From ZC4RG20 sp035760685 (GTDB lineage Bacteria; Pseudomonadota; Gammaproteobacteria; Steroidobacterales; Rariloculaceae): DNA of 16,975 nucleotides. The notes under the pieces were generated by a model. That model was not told the DNA's origin, made no database searches, and was given only the letters and a program-made list of their open reading frames with translations. Positions 1-5,597 of this stretch are shown in pieces. Both the position numbers and the translations under genes were made by a program. Numbering within the stretch: position 1 is the stretch's first letter; the number at the start of each line of letters is the position of its first letter. Location: contig DASTSM010000434.1 of NCBI GenBank assembly GCA_035760685.1, forward strand, positions 1 to 16,975, read 5' to 3'.

Positions 1-2
1 TC

Positions 3-491
3 AGCATCCAGCACGGTGTGGTGGTGGAGACGAAGAGCGTCGAGCTGGGCTCAGCGGCGGGCGGCGGCGCGCTCGTTGGCGGTCTCGCCGGATTCGCGAC
101 TTCTTCCGGCCGCAACTCCTCGAGAAGGGTGCGGGACGCGCTGATCGGCAGCGCGATCGGCGGCGCCGTGTCGTCCAACGCGCAGGGCAACCGGAAAGGA
201 GTGCAGTACACCGTCGACACGGGCAACGGCAAAGTCATCGTCGTGAGCGATCAGACGCAGATCGAAATCGGCGACTGCGTCGCCGTCGAAAACGCCGGGA
301 CGGGCGCTGCGAACATCCGGCGCGCCTCGATGGCGCTTTGCGAGGGCCCAAACGTTCAGGAGGCGGTGCAGACGGAGCTGAATGAGGACGCGGAGGCCTG
401 TCTGATGGCCAAGGACAAGATGCTCACGGCCGAGACGGACGAGGCGCTTCAGCAGGCGATCCGTACAGCCAGGATCCTTTGCGACGACTGA
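3..491 (+). CDS. Glycine-zipper envelope protein, 5' end outside the window
   Basis: The reading frame is open to the left edge, so the start and any signal peptide or lipobox lie outside the window. A GTG at 18 is in frame but is unlikely to be the real start, because the residues before it (SIQHG) continue a pattern seen in SlyB/Pcp-type lipoproteins. A glycine/alanine-rich stretch with small residues every fourth position (GGGALVGGLAGFA, about residues 11-23 counted from the GTG) and a second one (GSAIGGAVSS, about 44-53) form a glycine-zipper hairpin that would sit in a membrane. A short beta-rich part follows (VQYTVDTGNGKVIVV), matching the C-terminal part of the SlyB/17-kDa surface antigen family. 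The last 65 residues or so are acidic, contain several cysteines, and are not something I recognise. The likely role is structural in the outer membrane or periplasm; no enzyme motif is visible. Confidence 0.6.
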   Translation, partial: SIQHGVVVETKSVELGSAAGGGALVGGLAGFATSSGRNSSRRVRDALIGSAIGGAVSSNAQGNRKGVQYTVDTGNGKVIVVSDQTQIEIGDCVAVENAGTGAANIRRASMALCEGPNVQEAVQTELNEDAEACLMAKDKMLTAETDEALQQAIRTARILCDD

Positions 492-534
492 CGCGGGCCC
501 CAGGCGACAGCCCAGGCGACCCCGACGGCAACGC

Positions 535-661
535 TCACTCGTAACGCAGCGCTTCGAGCGGCGCCACGCGCGCCGGCGCGGTCCGCGTCCGTGAAGTCGC
601 GCCCGCTCCGCGGGGCAATCGACAAGGTTCGCAAGAAGCCGGGGCTCACCTCGACATCGAC
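535..661 (-). pseudogene. Remnant of an ADOP/MacB-type (FtsX-like) permease gene
   Basis: Read on the minus strand, 661-578 encodes a piece typical of the MacB periplasmic core domain: VEVSPGFLRTLSIAPRSGRD followed by FTDADR. Family members usually read VSPGYFRTLGIPLLRGRDFT at this place. One base further on and in a different frame, 576-535 encodes PARVAPLEALRYE and a stop, which is the usual extreme C-terminus of ADOP/MacB permeases (ARVDPLEALRYE type). In intact members these two segments lie hundreds of residues apart. The sequence therefore looks like a gene that lost almost its whole body by deletion and gained a one-base frameshift at the junction. No intact reading frame covers both parts. 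Intact members are membrane subunits of ABC-type export or mechanotransmission systems; this copy cannot be functional. The family call rests on motif recognition by eye. Confidence 0.6.
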
Positions 662-767
662 GCGGGATGCGGGCCTAGAACGCGTGCGCCCGACATCGGC
701 ACGATCGCCGGCATCGGCGCGTGGGCGCGGAGCTGCGCCTCGCGCTTCTCTTATGCGGCGTTCGCGG

Positions 768-1403
768 CTACGCGAGCGCGCTCGCGAGCTTGCGCCCGTA
801 TTCGGCCACGAGCGCGGCATCGTTCGCGGCCAGCGTGAACACGAACGAGAGCCGCTCGCGCGCCGCCATGCTTTGCGCGTGCCGTCCGAGCCGCACGACC
901 TCGATCAGCTCGTCCATCGCCTCGCGATAACGCCGCTGCCGGGCGAGCGCGTTTGCAAGCTGCATACGCGCTGCGTGGTCGAGCGGGTCGACCGTGAGCG
1001 TCTCTCGCAGCTCGGCCTCGCTCGGTTCGTCGGCGGCCGCCGCAACCGCGGCCTCGGCCGCGCGCAGCGCGGCCTCTCCGGCAGACGGCGTCAACGACGA
1101 GAAGAAATCGCGAACTTGCGCCTCGGGAAGCGCGCCCAAGAACTCTGCAAAGGCGCGGCCGTCCTTGAAGGCGATGACTCTCGGGATCGAGCGGATGTCG
1201 AACGCTTGGGATAGGGCTGGATTCTCGTCGACGTTGATCTTGACGAGCTTGATACTTCCGCCGAACGCCTGCGCAACGCGATCGAGCACCGGCCCGAGCG
1301 CGCGGCACGGCGCGCACCAGGGCGCCCAGAAATCGACGACGACCGGTGCGTGTCTCGAAGCTTCGAGCACGTCGCGCTCGAAGGTGGTTGCGTTCACGTT
1401 CAC
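768..1403 (-). CDS. cnoX: CnoX/YbbN-like thioredoxin-TPR chaperone
   Basis: The protein has an N-terminal thioredoxin fold (about residues 1-105) with the active site WCAPC (Cys30 and Cys33 from the chosen start) preceded by VVVDFWAP, and the cis-proline at IRSIP (Pro74). A helical C-terminal part (about 115-211) carries a TPR-like repeat (LDHAARMQLANALARQRRYR) and ends EYGRKLASALA, much like the end of E. coli YbbN/CnoX. That family protects proteins from bleach-induced aggregation and passes clients to GroEL and DnaK in the cytoplasm. At about 211 residues this copy is shorter than the E. coli protein (284), so it should have fewer TPR repeats. The start is uncertain. I chose the GTG at 1401-1403 because the thioredoxin fold begins there and upstream codons lose the GC-rich third-position bias. 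The frame stays open to a TTG at 1538, and GTGs at 1478, 1460 and 1397 are alternatives. No good ribosome binding site marks any of them. Confidence 0.8.
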   Translation of the reverse strand: MNVNATTFERDVLEASRHAPVVVDFWAPWCAPCRALGPVLDRVAQAFGGSIKLVKINVDENPALSQAFDIRSIPRVIAFKDGRAFAEFLGALPEAQVRDFFSSLTPSAGEAALRAAEAAVAAAADEPSEAELRETLTVDPLDHAARMQLANALARQRRYREAMDELIEVVRLGRHAQSMAARERLSFVFTLAANDAALVAEYGRKLASALA

Positions 1404-1488
1404 GACTGCTGTCGAGGAAGCGACTTTGTTCTTCGGGTAACGGCCTATTTTTCGACGCACGACTGTGCGTTGCGGCACGTGGACGTGG

Positions 1489-1517
1489 ATATTAGAGTCG
1501 TTCCTGCAGGAGAACAA
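1489..1517 (-). promoter_or_regulatory. Sigma-70-like promoter for the CnoX-like gene
   Basis: On the minus strand TTGTTC (1517-1512), a 17-base spacer and TAATAT (1494-1489) form a plausible housekeeping promoter. Transcription would begin near 1482, about 80 bases before the preferred GTG start. If so, the TTG at 1538 cannot be the translation start. The match is by eye: 3 of 6 bases at -35 and 4 of 6 at -10. Confidence 0.4.
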
Positions 1518-1621
1518 CCTGACGGAGGGCGCCGCCAAGTAGCCGGCGAGGGGCTGACGACGGTCTTATCGTAGATTCTCATTGAGCGCGAGCTGCGCGG
1601 ACGGAGCGCATGAACTTGCGC

Positions 1622-1639
1622 CGTGCGCTCAAGCGCACG
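1622..1639. repeat. Perfect 8-base inverted repeat with 2-base centre
   Basis: CGTGCGCT-CA-AGCGCACG lies in the non-coding space between the divergent CnoX-like and VOC genes. It could be a dimeric regulator operator or a short hairpin. No T-run follows, so it is not an obvious terminator. The rest of 1539-1788 shows nothing else I can name. Confidence 0.4.
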
Positions 1640-1788
1640 ATCGTCGTCTGCATCGGACGAAGGGCGGCGGCTACCTCGCCGGCAAGCTGCTCTTTCGACG
1701 CGAGGCGACGCAACTGTCAGCTTCATCGCTTCCCATGTGTCTCCGTGAAGCGGAAAGTGGGGGAAACATCCGACTACAGGAGCAGAGG

Positions 1789-2184
1789 ATGGCGATCGAG
1801 CTGAACCATACGATCGTGCCCGCCCGCGACGCGCCGGCCTCGGCCCGGTTCCTGACGGAGATCCTCGGCCTCGAGCCGCCCGCACGCTTCGGCCCTTTCT
1901 GGACCGTCACGCTTTCGAACGGCGTAACGCTCGACTTTCAAGACTCGGACGAGGAGATTCCGATCGAGCACTACGCGTTCCTCGTGAGCGAAACCGAGTT
2001 CGATGAAATCTTCGCGCGCATCCGCGAGCGCGGGCTCGACTTCTGGGCGGACCCGGCGCATCAGCGGCGCTTCGAGATCAACCGCAACGACGGCGGACGC
2101 GGCGTCTACTGGAACGACCCGAACGGCCACTACCTCGAGATCATCACGCGGCCGTACGGAAGCGGCTCGACGCGGAGCGGTTGA
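1789..2184 (+). CDS. VOC-fold (glyoxalase/dioxygenase superfamily) protein
   Basis: This is a single-domain protein of 131 residues with the beta-alpha-beta-beta-beta layout of the vicinal oxygen chelate superfamily. It opens with ELNHTIVPARDAPASARFL and carries the later motifs HYAFLVSETEFD and GVYWNDPNGHYLEIIT. The candidate metal ligands His7, His61 and Glu117 are at the usual positions, so it probably binds a divalent metal. Members include glyoxalase I, extradiol dioxygenases and antibiotic-binding proteins; the sequence does not say which reaction is used here. The ATG at 1789 is chosen because AGGAGCAGAGG stands directly before it and the fold begins there. The frame runs further upstream to an ATG at 1582, but that part does not resemble any VOC protein. 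The gene ends 30 bases before the IMP dehydrogenase start on the same strand. Confidence 0.8.
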   Translation: MAIELNHTIVPARDAPASARFLTEILGLEPPARFGPFWTVTLSNGVTLDFQDSDEEIPIEHYAFLVSETEFDEIFARIRERGLDFWADPAHQRRFEINRNDGGRGVYWNDPNGHYLEIITRPYGSGSTRSG

Positions 2185-2209
2185 TCGAGCGGGCGCTTTG
2201 CTGTATATC
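2181..2209 (+). promoter_or_regulatory. Promoter predicted to give a leaderless IMP dehydrogenase mRNA
   Basis: TTGATC (2181-2186) and TATATC (2204-2209) are separated by exactly 17 bases. The -35 box overlaps the stop codon of the VOC gene. With normal spacing, transcription starts at about 2215-2217, which is the ATG of the IMP dehydrogenase gene. No Shine-Dalgarno sequence lies before that ATG, which agrees with a leaderless message. Confidence 0.45.
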
Positions 2210-2214
2210 GCCAC

Positions 2215-3729
2215 ATGGCGCACATATACGACGAGCCGAGTCGCACCTTCGGCGAATACCTGCTGGTCCCCAATCTCACGCGCAAGGGGATCGTCCCGTC
2301 CGCTGTCGACCTGACCGCTCCGCTGGTCAGATTTCCGCGCGGCAGCGCCGCCCCGCTCAGCATCAACGTACCGATCACCTCCGCGATGATGCAGGCCGTC
2401 TCGGACGACAAGCTGGCCATCGCACTCGCGCGCTCCGGCGGGCTCGCCTTCATCTTCGGCTCGCAATCCATCGCGTCGCAAGCCGAAATGGTACGGCGCG
2501 TGAAGAGCCACAAAGCCGGCTTCGTGATCAGCGACAGCAACGTTCGCCCGTCGGCGACGCTGGCCGACGTGCTTGCGACGACGCGCAGGACCGGACACTC
2601 GACGGTCGCGGTGACGGAGGACGGCACGCCCGCGGGCCGCCTGGTCGGCATCATTGCCGGCAGAGACTATCGGCCCGGACGAACGCCGCCCGGCACGCCC
2701 GTTGCCGAGCTCATGACGCCGTTCGCGAACCTCAAATGCGGCCGCGTCGGCATCGACCTCGAAGCGGCCAACGATCTGATCTGGTCGCACAAGCTCAACT
2801 GTTTGCCGGTCATCGACGATCGGCAGCACCTGCACTACATGGTGTTCCGCAAGGATTACGACGCAGCGCAGGAGTTTCCGCTGGAGCTGGTCGACGACAA
2901 GAAGCGGCTCGTCGTCGGCGCAGGCATCAATACGCACGATCACTTCGAGCGCGTGCCGTCGCTGGCGGAGGCCGGCGTCGACGTCCTGTGCGTCGATTCC
3001 TCCGACGGTTATTCGGAATGGCAGGCCGACACGATCGCATTCGTGAAGGCGCACTATCCCGAGATACCGATCGGCGCAGGCAATGTGGTAGATCGCGAGG
3101 GCTTCCTTTACCTGGTTGATGCCGGCGCGGATTTCGTGAAGGTGGGCATCGGCGGCGGCTCGATCTGCATTACTCGCGAGCAGAAAGGCATCGGGCGGGG
3201 CCAAGCGACAGCCGTGATCGAGGTTGCACGCGCTCGCGATGAGTACTGCCGGAGCACCGGCACTTACGTGCCGATCTGCTCCGACGGCGGCATCACGCGC
3301 GACTACCACATCACACTGGCCCTCGCGATGGGTGCCGATTTCGTGATGATGGGGCGCTATTTCGCCGGATTCGAAGAAGCGCCCGGCCGCAAGCTGCGGC
3401 TCAACCACACCATGGTCAAAGAGTATTGGGGCGAAGGCAGCAACCGCGCCCGCAACTGGCAGCGCTACGACGACGGGGGCGCCGACAAGAACGGGCTCGC
3501 CTTTGAAGAGGGGGTGGACAGCTATGTCCCGTATGTCGGCCCGCTCAAGGACAATCTCGACGCAACGCTGGCAAAGCTGCGCTCGACGATGTGCAACTGC
3601 GGCGCCCTGAGCATTTCAGAGCTTCAGCGCACCGCACGCCTCACGGCAGTCTCGACAGTCACCATTTACGAAGGCGGCGTGCACGACGTCATGGTCAAGG
3701 AGACGCACGCGACCCTCGAGGACGAGTAG
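2215..3729 (+). CDS. guaB: IMP dehydrogenase, Tritrichomonas-like subfamily
   Basis: The product (504 residues) oxidises IMP to XMP with NAD+, the committed step of guanine nucleotide synthesis in the cytoplasm. The (beta/alpha)8 barrel is interrupted by a CBS-pair region at about residues 105-220 (ISDSNVRPSATLADVL, VAVTEDGTPAGRLVGIIAGR, LNCLPVIDD). The catalytic loop reads GIGGGSICITREQKGIGRGQ with Cys318 as the nucleophile. The phosphate-binding CSDGGI (355-360) and MMGRYFAGFEEAPG (378-391) follow, and the mobile flap has the Arg417-Tyr418 pair (ARNWQRY). Along its whole length it resembles the IMP dehydrogenase of the protist Tritrichomonas foetus (503 residues as I recall it; Cys319, Arg418, Tyr419) more than the usual GuaB with its GSICTTR loop. 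This start aligns with the start of that protein. No guaA lies next to it. The reading frame ends 8 bases from the end of the convergent recQ-like gene. The enzyme family is certain; the subfamily is judged from memory of the sequence. Confidence 0.95.
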   Translation: MAHIYDEPSRTFGEYLLVPNLTRKGIVPSAVDLTAPLVRFPRGSAAPLSINVPITSAMMQAVSDDKLAIALARSGGLAFIFGSQSIASQAEMVRRVKSHKAGFVISDSNVRPSATLADVLATTRRTGHSTVAVTEDGTPAGRLVGIIAGRDYRPGRTPPGTPVAELMTPFANLKCGRVGIDLEAANDLIWSHKLNCLPVIDDRQHLHYMVFRKDYDAAQEFPLELVDDKKRLVVGAGINTHDHFERVPSLAEAGVDVLCVDSSDGYSEWQADTIAFVKAHYPEIPIGAGNVVDREGFLYLVDAGADFVKVGIGGGSICITREQKGIGRGQATAVIEVARARDEYCRSTGTYVPICSDGGITRDYHITLALAMGADFVMMGRYFAGFEEAPGRKLRLNHTMVKEYWGEGSNRARNWQRYDDGGADKNGLAFEEGVDSYVPYVGPLKDNLDATLAKLRSTMCNCGALSISELQRTARLTAVSTVTIYEGGVHDVMVKETHATLEDE

Positions 3730-3737
3730 CACACGCC

Positions 3738-5366
3738 TTAACGAGAGTTGTGCCGCGCTCCGGATCGTGATGCCGCGAGAGCCGACGTCGTTCTCCGAGC
3801 ATGAGCGCGCCCTCGATCCTCGCGAGCAGTCCCGCGTGCCCCGCGGCCCGCCGAGGCGGCCGCGCGGCAGCGGTCACACGTTCCACAGCGCGGCGGGTTC
3901 TCCTCGCCGAAGTACGTTCGCAGGAACACGCTTCGACACTCCTCGCTCCTGGCGTACTCGGCGACGAGGGCGAGCCGGCGCTCGCCCTCGTAGCGGAACC
4001 GCCTGAGCTTCGCCACCAGCTCCAGGGCGCCTGCGCGAAAGCGGTCGAGCGGCACCGTGATGCCGATCCGGTGCTCTTCGTCACGCTCGATGAGGCCGAC
4101 CGACTCGAAATTCGAGAGGAGCGCCTCACAGATCCGCACCGGCACGCCGGCCGAGAGCGCGAGGGCTGTCGCTGACGGGGCTCGCTCCTCGCTCGCCCAC
4201 GCAGCGAGTGCATGTTCGAGTCGCGCCAGGTGCTGCACGTTCGGGCGGCCCAGAGCCTGGAGCCGCTTCTGGATCTCGAGGTCGGCTGCGTCGAACAGGA
4301 GAATGCATTGCGCCGGCCGCCCATCGCGTCCAGCACGTCCCGCCTCCTGCACGTACTGCTCCAGCGAGCCGGGCACCTGGTAGTGGACGATATAGCGGAT
4401 GTTCGGCTTGTCGATCCCCATGCCGAAGGCGCTCGTGGCGACCATGATCAGCCGGCGCCGCGGCTGCATGAACTGCGATTGTGCGTTCTCGCGATCGGCC
4501 GCGCGCATCTTCCCGTGGTAGCGCACGGCCGGAATTCGCGCCCGCTGCAATGCGCCGAAGAGCTGATCGACGGCGGTGGTCGTGGCGCAGTACACGATGC
4601 CAGGCCGGCGGAGCCTGCGAATGAGGCGGGCCGCGACAGTGCGCTTGAGCGGGCTAGGCACGATCTCGACCGAGAAACGCAGGTTCTCACGATGCGGCGA
4701 GGCAGAGACGAGGGTTGGCGCGCGCAACCGGAGTCGCTCGGCGATGTCCTGGCGGACACGCGGCGTCGCGGTCGCCGTCAGGGCGAGCGCCGTCGGGCTG
4801 CCGAGCTGCTCGCGAATGGCCCCGAGGCGCAGGTATGACGGCCGGAAATCGTGTCCCCATTCCGAGATGCAGTGGGCCTCGTCGATGCAGAGGAGGGCCG
4901 GCCGGGCGCGCTCGAGGAACGGCGCCGTGGTGCGCGCCTCGAGCGTCTCGGGCGTCGTGAGCACGATGATGCGTCCGCTCCGCCCGAGGCGGTCGAGCGC
5001 TGCACGACGCGTGGACGCGCCGAGACGGCTGTGGAGCGCCACGACAGGCACACGGCGGCGCTCGAGCGCATGCGCCTGGTCCGTCATGAGCGCGATCAGC
5101 GGCGAGACGACGATCGTCGGCCGGTCGAGAAGCATCGCAGGTACCTGGTAGATCAGCGACTTGCCAAAGCCGGTCGGAAGGACGGCCAGCACGTCGCGCC
5201 CTGCGAGGACGGCGATCATGGCCGACTCCTGTTCCGGCCGGAGCCGCTCGATCCCGAACGTTCGGCGTGCGACGCGCCGGCACTGCTCGATGAGCGCCGT
5301 GGAGCTGCGCATGTGGGCGGGTCTTTGCGAGGATGGGTCTCTTGCTAGGCTACCGGATGACGGCAT
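3738..5366 (-). CDS. recQ: RecQ-family ATP-dependent DNA helicase
   Basis: The product (542 residues) is a 3'-5' superfamily 2 DNA helicase that unwinds recombination and repair intermediates. Motif 0 is FGIERLRPEQ (37-46). Motif I is LPTGFGKS (63-70), with Phe where RecQ usually has Gly (TGGGKS). Motif II is DEAHC (162-166), motif III is ALTATAT (195-201), and motifs V-VI are GMGIDKPN and QEAGRAGRDG (340-349). The zinc-binding cysteines are Cys477, Cys494, Cys497 and Cys500. Between the helicase core and the zinc site, about residues 385-440 look like a winged helix. After the zinc site there is only a basic, low-complexity tail of about 40 residues, so the usual downstream RQC winged helix and HRDC domain are missing. 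E. coli RecQ is about 610 residues. The first ATG is used; an ATG at 5312 (residue 19) is possible and neither has a clear ribosome binding site. It is divergent from the phosphoribosyltransferase fusion gene. Confidence 0.9.
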   Translation of the reverse strand: MPSSGSLARDPSSQRPAHMRSSTALIEQCRRVARRTFGIERLRPEQESAMIAVLAGRDVLAVLPTGFGKSLIYQVPAMLLDRPTIVVSPLIALMTDQAHALERRRVPVVALHSRLGASTRRAALDRLGRSGRIIVLTTPETLEARTTAPFLERARPALLCIDEAHCISEWGHDFRPSYLRLGAIREQLGSPTALALTATATPRVRQDIAERLRLRAPTLVSASPHRENLRFSVEIVPSPLKRTVAARLIRRLRRPGIVYCATTTAVDQLFGALQRARIPAVRYHGKMRAADRENAQSQFMQPRRRLIMVATSAFGMGIDKPNIRYIVHYQVPGSLEQYVQEAGRAGRDGRPAQCILLFDAADLEIQKRLQALGRPNVQHLARLEHALAAWASEERAPSATALALSAGVPVRICEALLSNFESVGLIERDEEHRIGITVPLDRFRAGALELVAKLRRFRYEGERRLALVAEYARSEECRSVFLRTYFGEENPPRCGTCDRCRAAASAGRGARGTAREDRGRAHARRTTSALAASRSGARHNSR

Positions 5367-5441
5367 GTCGAGCTACCGGCATACGGCAGTCCGCACGCCG
5401 GATCCTCGAATGGCCGCGAGCCCGGCCTCCAGGCGCGGAAA

Positions 5442-5455
5442 TTGATCGTCGTCAA
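5442..5455 (+). promoter_or_regulatory. FNR/ANR-type oxygen-responsive operator
   Basis: TTGATCGTCGTCAA matches the FNR-family half-sites TTGAT-N4-ATCAA at 9 of 10 positions and the form TTGAT-N4-GTCAA, known from Pseudomonas ANR sites, exactly. Its centre (5448.5) is 41.5 bases before position 5490, the start predicted from the -10-like CAAAAT at 5478-5483. That is the class II activator spacing. No AT-rich -10 is found at the matching distance on the minus strand, so it most likely serves the rightward gene rather than recQ. Confidence 0.55.
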
Positions 5456-5477
5456 GGCAGCGCTGGACCCCTGACGC

Positions 5478-5483
5478 CAAAAT
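5478..5483 (+). promoter_or_regulatory. Candidate -10 element of the FNR-type promoter
   Basis: CAAAAT matches TATAAT at 4 of 6 positions and is placed where a class II FNR promoter needs it. The start would be near 5490, giving a leader of about 108 bases. Between 5497 and 5516 the leader contains GGCGGC-N8-GCCGCC, a possible small hairpin. I see nothing else of note between 5367 and 5597. Confidence 0.4.
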
Positions 5484-5597
5484 TTCTAGCCCGACCGGCG
5501 GCAGTTTGTCGCCGCCTGCCCCGGCGCCCGTGATGCGGGCGGAATACTCTTTTCAACGACGATCGAGCGGCGCGTTCTTCAGCGAGGATTGAACGCG

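Noticed and set aside
1582..1788. Upstream extension of the VOC protein from an ATG at 1582
   Set aside because: A good ribosome binding site and the start of the fold both point to 1789; the upstream part has no VOC similarity and contains the 1622-1639 inverted repeat.
1774..3408. 544-codon minus-strand open frame opposite the VOC and IMP dehydrogenase genes
   Set aside because: The plus strand encodes two clear protein families across the same bases; the antisense translation is compositional noise.
5497..5516. GGCGGC-N8-GCCGCC as an intrinsic terminator
   Set aside because: No T-run follows and such short GC repeats are expected often at this base composition; it lies inside the predicted leader of the fusion gene.
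5589..5597. TTG start for the phosphoribosyltransferase fusion
   Set aside because: The GAGG sequence would be one base from it, which is too close; the ATG at 5598 has suitable spacing.
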